Program-made: the position numbers and the translations under genes | The notes under the pieces: model-generated | What the model saw: the letters and a program-made list of their open reading frames with translations, nothing else | Database searches by the model: none | What the model was told of the DNA's origin: nothing | From: Calditrichota bacterium | GTDB lineage: Bacteria > Calditrichota > Calditrichia > Calditrichales > J004 | DNA length: 64,000 nucleotides | Direction: 5' to 3' | NCBI GenBank assembly: GCA_013112635.1 | Contig: JABFGF010000012.1 | Span: 1-64,000 of the forward strand | Shown: positions 24,755 through 34,116 of the stretch, in pieces | Layout: the number at the start of each line of letters is the position of its first letter | Numbering within the stretch: the stretch's first letter is position 1

Positions 24755-26668
24755 CTAAATCCCGTCTGTTTGAAAAGCATTACCGATCTGTTTTTGATAC
24801 AATACTTCTTTTATCTCATCAAGAATGCCAACATCATCAATGGTTGAGGGGATTGAATATTCTTCACCATCAGCAATTTTACGAATTAGATGGCGCAGTA
24901 TTTTTCCTGACCTTGTTTTTGGAAGGCGCTTAACAACAGCTGTTTGACGGAAGTTGGCAAAAGAACCTATTTCTTCACGGATCATTGTGATAAGCTCGCC
25001 GGAAAGAGAATGTTCATCTACTTTATATCGATCCTTAATTACAACAAAACCAGCCGGTGCCTGGCCTCGCAATTCATCGTTTATGCCCACAACCGCACAT
25101 TCTGCAACTGCCGGATGGCTGGCAATATGTTCTTCCATGGCGCCAGTGGAAAGACGATGCCCGGCTACATTTATTACATCATCTGTTCTACCCATGATGA
25201 AAACAAACCCGTCTTCGTCAATATAACCGCCATCGCCGGTATGATAGTATCCAGGAAAACGTTCGAGATAAGATGCCAGAAATCTTTTTTTGTCATTCCA
25301 TAAAGTCGGTAAACATCCCGGTGGTAGAGGCAGCTTTACAGCAATATTTCCTTCTGTGTTTGCTTTTACCTGTTTACCATCATCATCTAAAATCTGAACA
25401 TCATATCCATAAACAGGTTTTGTGGCAGAACCCGGCTTTACATCAAACTTTTCAATTCCGATAGGATTGGCTACCATCGGCCAGCCTGATTCAGTTTGCC
25501 ACCAATGATCGACGATGGGTTTATCGGGTAGCAGTTCTTTTAACCAATGATAGGTTGGAGGATCTAACCGTTCTCCGGCCAGAAACAGATATTTCAGTTT
25601 AGACAAATCATAATTTTTGCACATATTGCCAAAAGGGTCTTCCTTTTTTATAGCCCGGAAAGCGGTTGGTGCGGTAAAAAAAGTTTTTACTTTATATTCA
25701 GATAAAATTCTCCAAAAAACTCCGGCATGAGGTGTGCGAACCGGTTTTCCTTCAAACAGGATAGTTGTGGCACCGGCCAATAATGGCGCATAAACAATAT
25801 AGGAATGGCCTACAACCCAGCCCACATCTGAAGCAGCCCAAAAAACATCGCCTCTTTCTATTCCATAGATTTGTTTCATACTGGCTTTTAGAGCAACTGC
25901 ATGGCCGCCATTATCGCGCACAATACCTTTTGGTTTGCCGGTGGTACCTGATGTGTACAAAATATATAATGGATCGGTAGCCTCTACAGGAATGTATGCA
26001 CCCGGACGGGCTTTTGTAACAAGTTCACTATAATCTAAATCACGACCGGGAATTAAATCAGCAGTAACTTGCGGGCGTTGTAAAACAATACAATGTTCAG
26101 GTTTGTGCTTGGCTTGCTCAATGGCACTGTCAATCAATGGTTTGTAAGAAATAACCCGCGTAAATTCAATACCATTACTCGCAGTTACAATTATCTTTGG
26201 TTTAGCATCGTCAATCCGAATGGCAAGTTCATTGGGAGCAAATCCACCAAAAACAACAGAGTGAACAGCGCCGATCCGTGCACAACCCAACATGCTTATT
26301 ACTGCTTCCGGGATCATTGGCATGTAAATCACCACACGGTCGCCTTTGCGAACACCTAACTCCTGTAGCGCACCGCTAAATGCGGCAACTTTGTCGCGCA
26401 ATTCTAAATAAGTAAATTTTTGTTTAGTCCCAGTTACGGGCGAGTCAAATATCATTGCAATATTGTCACCATGATCAATCTCGATGTGATAATCCAATGC
26501 AAGGTAAGATGTATTTAAAACACCACCTTTAAACCATCTGTAAAAACCTTCTTTATCTTGAGAAAGGACTTGCTCCGGCTTTTGAAACCAAAAAAGATCT
26601 TCGGCTTTTTCTCCCCAAAAAGCTTCAGGGTTTTCAATGGATTTTTTAAAATCATCTGAATAATTCAT
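24755..26668 (-). CDS. Propionate--CoA ligase (PrpE-like)
   Basis: 637 residues of the AMP-forming acyl-CoA synthetase family: ACAS_N (FWGEKAEDLFWFQKPEQVLS), the AMP-binding P-loop ILYTSGTTGKPKGIV at ~235, WWQTESGWPMVANPIG and RTDDVINVAGHRLSTG, with the conserved lysine near the end in KTRSGKILRH. The WQTESGWP core and ASDVGWVVGHSYIVYAPLLAG favour propionyl-CoA synthetase over acetyl-CoA synthetase, which has WQTETGG; the neighbouring gene has the latter. The start ATG is preceded by AAAGGAAA. Converts propionate (perhaps also acetate) plus ATP and CoA to acyl-CoA. It is in the operon behind acs and feeds the same C2/C3 acid uptake route. No methylcitrate or methylmalonyl genes are in the window. 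Confidence 0.8.
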   Translation of the reverse strand: MNYSDDFKKSIENPEAFWGEKAEDLFWFQKPEQVLSQDKEGFYRWFKGGVLNTSYLALDYHIEIDHGDNIAMIFDSPVTGTKQKFTYLELRDKVAAFSGALQELGVRKGDRVVIYMPMIPEAVISMLGCARIGAVHSVVFGGFAPNELAIRIDDAKPKIIVTASNGIEFTRVISYKPLIDSAIEQAKHKPEHCIVLQRPQVTADLIPGRDLDYSELVTKARPGAYIPVEATDPLYILYTSGTTGKPKGIVRDNGGHAVALKASMKQIYGIERGDVFWAASDVGWVVGHSYIVYAPLLAGATTILFEGKPVRTPHAGVFWRILSEYKVKTFFTAPTAFRAIKKEDPFGNMCKNYDLSKLKYLFLAGERLDPPTYHWLKELLPDKPIVDHWWQTESGWPMVANPIGIEKFDVKPGSATKPVYGYDVQILDDDGKQVKANTEGNIAVKLPLPPGCLPTLWNDKKRFLASYLERFPGYYHTGDGGYIDEDGFVFIMGRTDDVINVAGHRLSTGAMEEHIASHPAVAECAVVGINDELRGQAPAGFVVIKDRYKVDEHSLSGELITMIREEIGSFANFRQTAVVKRLPKTRSGKILRHLIRKIADGEEYSIPSTIDDVGILDEIKEVLYQKQIGNAFQTDGI

Positions 26669-26793
26669 TTAAATTTCCTTTATTACTTTTTCAACTCTAA
26701 AACCCTGATGGTGCATAATATATCACCCGTTCCGGTTACCCGGTTCTGATGATTCTTTACCTTTTACTTGACCATCAGGTTGATATTTTTTTG

Positions 26794-28701
26794 TCAGGCT
26801 TCTAGTGTACTCAAATCGCCTTCATCCAATCCCTGGGCACGCGCTTTTAAAACACGGCGCATAATTTTACCACTTCTTGTTTTTGGTAAAGTCTCGGTGA
26901 ATGTTACTGTTTCTGGCCGGGCAATGGGGCCTAGTTCCTTGGACACATGATCTTTTAGGCTTTCATTTAATTCCTGGCTGCCAGAAAGACCTGCCTTTAA
27001 AATAACATAAACATGAATGGCATTTCCCTTTAGCTCATGTGGCAAAGCAATTGCTGCAGCTTCTGCAACATCCTGATGGCTGACAAGAGCACTCTCAATT
27101 TCAGCAGTACCAAGGCGGTAGCCACTAACTTTTATAACATCATCAATCCGGCCAATAACCCAGATGTAGCCATCTTCATCAATTCGTGCAGAATCGCCTG
27201 CGGTGTACCAGCCCTGCTTTTCATATGTTTTCCAGTATGTTTCTTCATAGCGGTCAGGGTCACCAAAAATTGTTCGCGCCATTCCCGGCCAGGGATTTTT
27301 AATAACCAGCTTGCCTTCTTCATTAGCAGGCACTTCATTTCCATCATCATCCACAACAGCAATTTCGTTCCCAAAAAATGGCTTTGTTCCGGAGCCCGGT
27401 TTTAGGGGCGTGATCGGTAAAGGCGTGATCATAAAACCGCCGGTTTCAGTCTGCCACCATGTGTCCATAATCGGGCAGCGCTCCTGGCCAATAACATTGT
27501 AGTACCAGCGCCATGCTTCCGGATTTATGGGTTCCCCAACAGATCCTAAAAGGCGTAGAGAACTTATATCATGACGTTTGGGCCACTGATCGCCAAAACG
27601 CATTAATCCACGAATAGCCGTTGGTGATGTGTAAAGAATTGTTATTCCGTATTTTTCAACTATTTGCCACCAGCGGTTTGGATAAGGGTGGTTTGGTGCG
27701 CCTTCATACATCATAACAGTGCTTCCGTTAATCAGCGGGCTGTAAACAATATAGCTGTGGCCGGTTATCCAGCCCGGGTCGGCAGCACACCACCAACGGT
27801 CATCGTCCTTCACATCAAAAACCATGCGGTGTGTAGTGGCTGTATATACGGCATATCCACCATGTGTGTGTAAAACACCTTTGGGTTTACCTGTCGTTCC
27901 GGATGTATAAAGGATAAAAAGCATGTCTTCAGAATCCAGAACCTCTGTTTTACATTTGGGGCTGGCAATTGGCAGCGAACATAACTCATGATACCAGAAG
28001 TCCCTGTCATTTTCCATGTAAACATCATGCCCGGTGCGCTTTACAGTAATGCACGCTTCAATGGTTGGTGATCGTTTTATGGCATCATTTACAATCCCTT
28101 TAAGATCTGCAACTTTACCGCGCCGGAAACCTCCATCGGCAGTAACCAAAACACGGCTTTTGGCATCGTCAATCCTATCGGCCAAAGCTTCTACACTAAA
28201 CCCGCCATATACAACGCTGTGTGCTGCGCCGATTTTTGCACAGGCAAGCATGGCAAATGCCAGTTCCGGTATTTGAGGCATATAAATGGTTACAATATCA
28301 CCTTTTTTTACACCCATACTTTTTAAAATATTTGCAAACTTCGATACTTCACGATTGAGGGCATGGTATGAAAAAGTACGCACATCACCGGGTTCACCTT
28401 CCCAAATTATTGCCAGTTTATTGCGGCGCCAATTTGTAAGATGCCTGTCAATTGCATTGTGAATAATATTTATTTTACCACCGGTGAACCATTTATAAAA
28501 AGGTTTATTGCTATCATCAAGGACCTTCTCCCACTTGGAAAACCATTCCAGGTTCTCAGCTTGTTCGCTCCAAAAACCTTCCCGGTCTTCGATTGATTTT
28601 TTATAAAGCTCATCATATTCCTTTACCGTGGCTTTATCAATTACTTGTTGCGAGGGATAATACAAATCTGCGTCAGTTGTTCTGTTTTTTTCATTTGACA
28701 T
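26794..28701 (-). CDS. acs: Acetate--CoA ligase (acetyl-CoA synthetase)
   Basis: 635 residues. The AMP-binding loop LFILYTSGTTGKPKGVLHTHGGY, the WWQTETGGFMITPLPI motif, GRIDDVIKVSGYRLGTAEIES and the acetylatable lysine in TRSGKIMRRVLKA identify it as Acs. An ATG 13 codons upstream (28740) is less likely, because AGGAGG sits before the ATG at 28701. Activates acetate to acetyl-CoA in the cytoplasm with ATP and CoA; the KIMRR lysine is the usual site of reversible acetylation. It lies between actP and prpE with gaps of 166 and 125 nt. The downstream gap holds an inverted repeat (CCTGATGG at 26704 and CCATCAGG at 26772) that may end or attenuate the transcript. Confidence 0.9.
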   Translation of the reverse strand: MSNEKNRTTDADLYYPSQQVIDKATVKEYDELYKKSIEDREGFWSEQAENLEWFSKWEKVLDDSNKPFYKWFTGGKINIIHNAIDRHLTNWRRNKLAIIWEGEPGDVRTFSYHALNREVSKFANILKSMGVKKGDIVTIYMPQIPELAFAMLACAKIGAAHSVVYGGFSVEALADRIDDAKSRVLVTADGGFRRGKVADLKGIVNDAIKRSPTIEACITVKRTGHDVYMENDRDFWYHELCSLPIASPKCKTEVLDSEDMLFILYTSGTTGKPKGVLHTHGGYAVYTATTHRMVFDVKDDDRWWCAADPGWITGHSYIVYSPLINGSTVMMYEGAPNHPYPNRWWQIVEKYGITILYTSPTAIRGLMRFGDQWPKRHDISSLRLLGSVGEPINPEAWRWYYNVIGQERCPIMDTWWQTETGGFMITPLPITPLKPGSGTKPFFGNEIAVVDDDGNEVPANEEGKLVIKNPWPGMARTIFGDPDRYEETYWKTYEKQGWYTAGDSARIDEDGYIWVIGRIDDVIKVSGYRLGTAEIESALVSHQDVAEAAAIALPHELKGNAIHVYVILKAGLSGSQELNESLKDHVSKELGPIARPETVTFTETLPKTRSGKIMRRVLKARAQGLDEGDLSTLEA

Positions 28702-28867
28702 GAAATACCTCCTGAATGAATTGGGTTTTTGTTGATTCAAAAAAGTATTGAAAATTTCTGCGTAAAATTAATCCGCAACTTATGGGAAGGGCTAATCCCA
28801 AACGCTTTCTTATCCCAATTCATAAAATATTGTAAGGGACAGCCCCAACCATAAACAGCCGATTTAT

Positions 28868-30559
28868 TTAAGCATCGCTCGCTTTTGCTTCACGAGGAAC
28901 GCGTATATCTTCAATCATATGTTGAACATCTTCCGGTACAGCCGGAGAGAATTTGGATACAGTTGTGGCAACGATAAAATTAAGAACCATACCAAGTGTA
29001 CCGATTCCTTCCGGTGAAATACCAAACCACCAGTTATCAGCTACATTAGCACCGGGGTTAATAAATTTAAAATAGATGATATAGCCGGCAGTAAGTACTA
29101 TGCCTGAAATCATACCCCAAATAGCGCCTTCTTTTGTAGTCTTTTTAGAAAAGATCCCCAAAATAATAATCGGGAAGAATGAGGAAGCTGCCAGACCAAA
29201 AGCAAAGGCAACCACCTGCGCCACAAATCCAGGCGGATTTATCCCAAAATAACCGGCAAGCAAAACTGCAAAACCTGCTGCGATACGGGCATAGGTGAGC
29301 TCTTGCTTATCTTTTGTTTGGGGTGCTATCACATTCTTTATAAGGTCATGCGATATGGATGTCGAAATCACAAGAAGCAATCCGGCTGCTGTAGAAAGTG
29401 CAGCGGCGAGACCACCTGCGGCGACAAGTGCAATTACCCAATTCGGGAGTTGTGCAATTTCCGGATTAGCTAAAACCATAATATCGCGATCGATGGTTAA
29501 TTCATTTACAGCTGTATCGGCTCTGTACTGCATAAGGCCGTCTTTATTCTTATCTTCAAATTTGATAAGATTTGTTTCTTCCCAGTTTTTTAACCAGGAT
29601 GGAGCATCAGCGTAAGATTGGTCATTCAAAGTCTGGATCATATTTGTTCTTGCAAAAGCAGCAACTGCCGGTGCAGTCGTGTAAAGAATTGCGATAAACA
29701 GTAACGCATAACCTGCAGATTTACGCGCATCGGATACTTTAGGAACCGTAAAAAAACGAATGATTACATGGGGCAATCCTGCAGTTCCAACCATTAACGC
29801 TGCCGTTATAAAGAAAACATCAATCATAGATTTACTGCCGCCACCCGTATAGGCCGCAAAACCCAGTTGCGTACTTAGGCCATCGAGCTTATCCAAAAGA
29901 TAACCGCTGCCATCACTTAACTCGCTACCAAAACCTAATTGAGGAATTGGGTTGCCAGTTAAAAGGATTGAAATAAAAATTGCTGGAATTAAGTAAGCAA
30001 TAATCAAAACAACATATTGGGCAACTTGTGTATAGGTAATACCTTTCATACCGCCAAGTACGGCATAAAAGAAAACTATGGCCATACCAATTAATACACC
30101 ACTGTTAATATCTACTTCCAGAAAGCGGGAGAATACAATCCCAACCCCGCGCATTTGGCCGGCAACGTAAGTAAATGAAACAAAAATAGCACACACAACA
30201 GCTACAACACGTGCAGTGTCAGAATAGTAGCGCGTACCAACAAAATCAGGAACTGTAAATTTTCCAAATTTTCTTAAATATGGTGCCAGTAATAATGCCA
30301 GTAAAACATAACCGCCTGTCCAACCCATCAGGTAAACAGATCCATCACGGCCAATAAATGAAATTAAACCTGCCATTGAAATAAATGATGCTGCGGACAT
30401 CCAATCAGCTCCTGTAGCCATACCATTTGCCAAGGCCGGGACGCTACGATGGGCAACATAAAAGTCACTTGTGGATCGGGCCCGTGACCAAATCGCAATA
30501 CCTATGTATATTGAAAAGGTGAAGCCAACAAGAATCCAGGTCCAAGTTAAAATACTCAT
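28868..30559 (-). CDS. ActP-like sodium:acetate symporter (SSS family)
   Basis: 563 residues with about 13 membrane helices. Family signatures: DFYVAHRSVPALANGMATGADWMSAASFISMAGLI, GGMKGITYTQVAQYVVLIIAYLIPA and AALSTAAGLLLVISTSISHDL, all typical of the solute:sodium symporter branch that pairs with DUF4212. It carries an extended loop (~200-230 and ~310-360) between helices, as in this branch. The small DUF4212 gene is 35 nt upstream; with acs next, acetate is the most likely substrate, and propionate or pyruvate are alternatives. Confidence 0.85.
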   Translation of the reverse strand: MSILTWTWILVGFTFSIYIGIAIWSRARSTSDFYVAHRSVPALANGMATGADWMSAASFISMAGLISFIGRDGSVYLMGWTGGYVLLALLLAPYLRKFGKFTVPDFVGTRYYSDTARVVAVVCAIFVSFTYVAGQMRGVGIVFSRFLEVDINSGVLIGMAIVFFYAVLGGMKGITYTQVAQYVVLIIAYLIPAIFISILLTGNPIPQLGFGSELSDGSGYLLDKLDGLSTQLGFAAYTGGGSKSMIDVFFITAALMVGTAGLPHVIIRFFTVPKVSDARKSAGYALLFIAILYTTAPAVAAFARTNMIQTLNDQSYADAPSWLKNWEETNLIKFEDKNKDGLMQYRADTAVNELTIDRDIMVLANPEIAQLPNWVIALVAAGGLAAALSTAAGLLLVISTSISHDLIKNVIAPQTKDKQELTYARIAAGFAVLLAGYFGINPPGFVAQVVAFAFGLAASSFFPIIILGIFSKKTTKEGAIWGMISGIVLTAGYIIYFKFINPGANVADNWWFGISPEGIGTLGMVLNFIVATTVSKFSPAVPEDVQHMIEDIRVPREAKASDA

Positions 30560-30594
30560 ATTTTTACCTTTCTAATTTCGATTTAAATAACTAA

Positions 30595-30855
30595 TTATTC
30601 TTCGTGAACGTCGTATTCACGATCCAGCTTGTTCATTAAATGAACATAAACGAATATCAAAATCACGAATACAATTTCAGATCCTTGCTGGGCAAACCAA
30701 AAGCCTAATTTAAATCCAAAGAAGCGGATTGTATCCAGCTGTTCGACCAGGAGAATACCAAATACATAAGATACCACAAACCAAACTGAGAGCAGTATCC
30801 CAACATATCTGATATTTTTTTTCCAATATTCCTGAAGATTTTTTTTATCACTCAT
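30595..30855 (-). CDS. DUF4212 small membrane subunit
   Basis: 86 residues with two membrane helices (about 18-36 and 47-72) and a charged tail. YWKKNIRYVGILLSVWFVVSY and FWFAQQGSEIVFVILIFVYV match DUF4212, the usual partner of this symporter branch. It is located 35 nt before the symporter start and is likely co-translated with it. Its role is taken to be an accessory subunit of the symporter. Confidence 0.85.
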   Translation of the reverse strand: MSDKKNLQEYWKKNIRYVGILLSVWFVVSYVFGILLVEQLDTIRFFGFKLGFWFAQQGSEIVFVILIFVYVHLMNKLDREYDVHEE

Positions 30856-30908
30856 AAAACGTCTCCAATGCTTTGTTTAGAGTTTAAATTTTTTCTGTTT
30901 GTAGAAAC

Positions 30909-30949
30909 CTAAAAGTAACTATCTCTCCATCAGACAAAGTTACTTTTAG
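30909..30949 (-). terminator. Stem-loop between the porin and DUF4212 genes
   Basis: CTAAAAGTAACT (30909-30920) pairs perfectly with AGTTACTTTTAG (30938-30949), a 12-bp stem with a 17-nt loop. Its right arm overlaps the porin stop codon. No T run follows beyond the stem, so it may be partial: a terminator, or a processing or stability element allowing different levels of porin and symporter. Confidence 0.45.
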
Positions 30950-32103
30950 TTAAAAAAGAGAAATGTAGAAAATAGTAATCTTATATTGTCCGCATCCTCG
31001 GTGTTTTCAACTTCAAGCTTTGAGTTAGCTGTTCCATACGCCGCGGCTGTATATTCTAATTCAACGGCAAACCGTGCTTTTCCAGAATTCCATACTGCTC
31101 TTGGAGAAACACGCAAAACACTGGCAATATTAGAGCCACGCATTTTTGCTGTGCCAGCCTTTGTATCTTCATCAGCTCCATTATTGGCAGTATAACCTGC
31201 AAAAACACCAACCTGGAAATCGCCATGTGTATGGATATCTGTCCAAACCGATAAATTATTGGTAGAAACGTAAGAAGAGCTGTCAGCATCAAAAGCATAC
31301 CCGCCAAGCATTAGCAAATCTGTCATATTTTGTCCAAGTACTCCCTCAGCTTTTATTGTTACCGCATCGGTTACAAGTTTTGCATAACCAAGAAATGAAA
31401 TTCCGGTTACAGTTTCATCGCTTGAAAGAGATGGCCTCAAAGATTTATAATCAACACCCCCGCCAAAAACATGCTTTCCTGATGTAAGTTGAATTTGTGC
31501 ATGAAGATTTGGGACTACAGCATCCCTTAAAGATTTACTACCGCCGGAACTTGCAAAATCGCGCTGCGACATGGCTGCAGCAATAAGTTTAACATTGTCG
31601 GAAACTTTTTGTGTTAAACGGATTTGCGGATTGCGTGAAAAAGGCTGAAAGGGAACACCTGTATTAAAGGAAACAGTTCCGGGAAAAACGGCTGTTACAA
31701 ACATTGGGTGCCAGTATTGGCCAAAAAGCATTTGCGTATTGTCCCAATCAAAGGTTGCAAACGCATGTCGTAACCGAAAGCCATTTACATCGGCTGCAGA
31801 GTGTCCGAAAAATGCGCCTTCTACAACCCCCTTTACTTTTGCTCCAAATGCATCCGGTGCGCTTATTGATGTTTTTAAGCGTGTTTGAATGGCGAGCATA
31901 TTAAAACTTGGATTATCATTCGCATCTGATGTAATTGCCGGATAGAGATGAAAATGTCCTTCACGTGCAGCAACAACCTGCCGTGTGTCAAAAAAGGCAT
32001 CAAATTTGACAAACCCGGAAAATTTAACGCCGAATTCACCATCTTGAGCTAAAGCCGTGCCTCCTACTAAAAAAATACAAAAGAGCAAAATACCTTTGTG
32101 CAT
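30946..32103 (-). CDS. Predicted outer-membrane porin of the acetate locus
   Basis: 385 residues; ribosome binding site AGGAGG and signal peptide (MHKGILLFCIFLVGGTALAQ). The body has repeated amphipathic strands (GVKFSGFVKFDAFFDTRQVV..., LFGQYWHPMF) and ends in FLLFSTFLFFN. The N-terminal FVKFDAFFDTR and LRHAFATFDWDNTQMLFGQYW segments look like DcaP-type trimeric porins. It is the first gene of the acetate uptake array, behind the sigma-54-like promoter at 32176-32191, so it may carry carboxylates across the outer membrane. Substrate is inferred from context. Confidence 0.75.
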   Translation of the reverse strand: MHKGILLFCIFLVGGTALAQDGEFGVKFSGFVKFDAFFDTRQVVAAREGHFHLYPAITSDANDNPSFNMLAIQTRLKTSISAPDAFGAKVKGVVEGAFFGHSAADVNGFRLRHAFATFDWDNTQMLFGQYWHPMFVTAVFPGTVSFNTGVPFQPFSRNPQIRLTQKVSDNVKLIAAAMSQRDFASSGGSKSLRDAVVPNLHAQIQLTSGKHVFGGGVDYKSLRPSLSSDETVTGISFLGYAKLVTDAVTIKAEGVLGQNMTDLLMLGGYAFDADSSSYVSTNNLSVWTDIHTHGDFQVGVFAGYTANNGADEDTKAGTAKMRGSNIASVLRVSPRAVWNSGKARFAVELEYTAAAYGTANSKLEVENTEDADNIRLLFSTFLFFN

Positions 32104-32175
32104 AATTAGTACCTCCTAATAAAGTATAAATAGAATAATATGTCCGATGGAAGGAATTGAGTTTTGCTCTCCTTA

Positions 32176-32191
32176 TGCGAAAAGTATGCCA
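32176..32191 (-). promoter_or_regulatory. Candidate sigma-54 promoter for the porin gene
   Basis: On the minus strand TGGCATACTTTTCGCA keeps the key GG and GC elements at exactly the spacing of the consensus TGGCACG-N4-TTGCA, with two substitutions (T for C in the -24 box, C for T in the -12 box). It ends about 72 nt before the porin start. The upstream gene encodes a sigma-54 activator, which makes the site more credible. Confidence 0.5.
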
Positions 32192-32305
32192 ACCAAAGTG
32201 ATTAAATGCACTAGTGATGATAAAAGGGGGCTAAATTCAATATTATTAAAAGATTATATAAATTAATCCAGTTGAAACCATTAAAATATCAATAAGTGAA
32301 ACCGC

Positions 32306-32317
32306 GACACGCGTGTC
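32306..32317. promoter_or_regulatory. Palindrome GACACGCGTGTC in the activator-porin gap
   Basis: A perfect 12-bp palindrome in an otherwise AT-rich gap, about 115 nt upstream of the predicted sigma-54 promoter, within the range for activator binding. No known regulator consensus could be matched. Confidence 0.35.
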
Positions 32318-32427
32318 TTTATAATTTGAAATTTATTATGAAGGTTTATTAAATATTAATTAGCAATAAACTATATAAGTGCAGTAATATTAATAGTTTA
32401 AAAGGAGGTTAATGAAGTGTGTCATAG

Positions 32428-32451
32428 ATGTCACATCAAATAATGTGACAT
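32428..32451. promoter_or_regulatory. Candidate enhancer site for the sigma-54 activator
   Basis: ATGTCACAT (32428-32436) and ATGTGACAT (32443-32451) form a perfect inverted repeat with a 6-nt spacer, about 240 nt upstream of the predicted sigma-54 promoter and 28 nt downstream of the activator gene. No T run follows, so a terminator is less likely than a Fis-type HTH binding site. Positions 32104-32478 hold no gene that I can support. Confidence 0.45.
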
Positions 32452-32478
32452 GTTTGTCATCCTATTTGGCGATTAGCG

Positions 32479-33882
32479 CTATATTTTGTTTTTAAATTGG
32501 GAAGCTTCAATCTGATGTTTGGTAAGCAGGCGTTGAAAAGTTCTCCTGGGAACCTGGGCTTCTTGGGCAGCATGGGATATATTACCTGAAGTCTGTTCAA
32601 GGTATTGCAGTAATAATTTTTTTTCTATTTTTTGGATATTAGATTCTTTTATTTTCATTAATCCAAGATTTAAATCAATTAAATTATCTGCATCTGCGCT
32701 TTGATTGGAGTTTTTTTCTACAGGCAAATCAGAAACTTCCAGAATATTTTCATTGGCCATAATAACGCCTCTTTCAATTACATTTTTTAGTTCCCGTATA
32801 TTGCCAGGCCAGGAATAGTTTTGTAATTCTTTTATCACGTCATTAGAAATTGTTTTAACTTTACTGTCAAATTTATCATGGGTGTTTTTTAAAAAGTGAT
32901 ATGCAAGAAGGCTTATATCTTCTCTCCGCTCCCTAAGGGCCGGAAGCTCAATTGTAAAAGCGTTAAGCCGGTAAAAGAGATCAGACCGGAAAGTATTTTC
33001 TTTAATTGATTCTTCCAGTTTGCTATTTGTGGCGGCTATTATGCGTACATTCACTTTTTTTGTCTCAAAGCTACCAACCCGGCGAATTTCCTGAGATTGC
33101 AAAAATCGTAACATTTTTCCCTGCATTTCAAGGGGCATATCACCAATCTCATCTAAAAATACAGTTCCGTTATTCGCTATTTCAAGTAGACCCGGGCGGT
33201 CTTCTTCTGCGCCTGTAAAAGCTCCCTTTTTATAACCGAAGAGTTCACTTTCAAAAAGGCTGGCACTTATTGCGGTGCAATTTACTGTAACCATTGGCGC
33301 ATCCCGCCATGGGCTTACCTGGTGTATTGTCCTAGCAACCATTTCTTTGCCTGTTCCGCTTTCGCCACGTATAAGAACGGTTGTTTGTGTTGGGGCAACG
33401 CGGCTAATTTGGTTACCTATTTCTTTCATGCGGTTGGTGTGCCCCATAATCATTTCATGGGTAACATATTTTTTTATATTAAGGCTAAGATAGTTTTCTA
33501 AAATTTTCCGTTTGCTGGTTTCATCTACCATTGTCCAGATTAGCATTGCGCTGACTTTACCAATTAAAACACTACCGGGCATTTTATCCTGCATAAGTTT
33601 ATGCTGTAGAATCTTATCGCCGGTAACATTTAATATAAGGTCAATAGTTTCATCACGGATAAACTCTTTGTAGTCTTTTGATGTGGGGAGATTTTCTTCC
33701 CTGGCTAATTTCATGGCAGGGCTATCCGGCTTTTTATCAATTACGCCTACAACTTGGATCGATGGATCGCTGCGGAATTGCTCCAAAAGTTGCCGGCCAT
33801 TATTATCACCACCAATTAAGAGAAGGCGAATTCCCTGTGTATTCGAATCGGTTTTTTGATTAATTGGCATGATAGGTTTCAT
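32479..33882 (-). CDS. Sigma-54 activator with N-terminal Rossmann-like sensor domain
   Basis: 467 residues from the ATG at 33882; a TTG at 33909 adds nine residues and is less likely. Residues ~15-130 look like a dinucleotide-binding Rossmann domain: IRLLLIGGDNNGRQLLEQF with a GGDNNG turn and then VVGVIDKK. The AAA+ domain has Walker A GESGTGKE (173-180), the sigma-54 contact loop GAFTGA (220-225), Walker B VFLDEIGD (241-248) and arginine-finger region FRSDLFYRL (298-306). The Fis-type HTH is at ~432-457. So it is an intact activator of sigma-54 transcription with a metabolite or nucleotide sensor in place of a receiver. Its likely target is the porin/acetate array that starts 375 nt downstream. 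Which ligand binds is unknown; NAD(H)-type or another nucleotide is only suggested by the fold. Confidence 0.85.
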   Translation of the reverse strand: MKPIMPINQKTDSNTQGIRLLLIGGDNNGRQLLEQFRSDPSIQVVGVIDKKPDSPAMKLAREENLPTSKDYKEFIRDETIDLILNVTGDKILQHKLMQDKMPGSVLIGKVSAMLIWTMVDETSKRKILENYLSLNIKKYVTHEMIMGHTNRMKEIGNQISRVAPTQTTVLIRGESGTGKEMVARTIHQVSPWRDAPMVTVNCTAISASLFESELFGYKKGAFTGAEEDRPGLLEIANNGTVFLDEIGDMPLEMQGKMLRFLQSQEIRRVGSFETKKVNVRIIAATNSKLEESIKENTFRSDLFYRLNAFTIELPALRERREDISLLAYHFLKNTHDKFDSKVKTISNDVIKELQNYSWPGNIRELKNVIERGVIMANENILEVSDLPVEKNSNQSADADNLIDLNLGLMKIKESNIQKIEKKLLLQYLEQTSGNISHAAQEAQVPRRTFQRLLTKHQIEASQFKNKI

Positions 33883-34116
33883 TAAAAGAAAATTATATTG
33901 GCTTGGCAAAAGTGTGGCTAAAATACAGACTTTAGAGTGAACGGTGCAAGTAGGGGCAGTTTAGCCAGGGATTTGATATTTTATCCAATCAGGATTTATT
34001 AAAAATTAGCTTGTGTTCATCAAATGGTTTCTTATAAATTAATTACAAATCCACAAATCAAAAGATTCAATTTTGTACTGATTTCCATTTCGCTTAAATT
34101 ACCCGCTTTAAAATAA

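Noticed and set aside
32412-32495. 27-codon plus-strand frame with AAAGGAGG before ATG
   Set aside because: The spacing is only 3 nt, it overlaps the 3' end of the activator gene in antisense and the palindrome at 32428-32451 explains the bases; no homologue could be judged.
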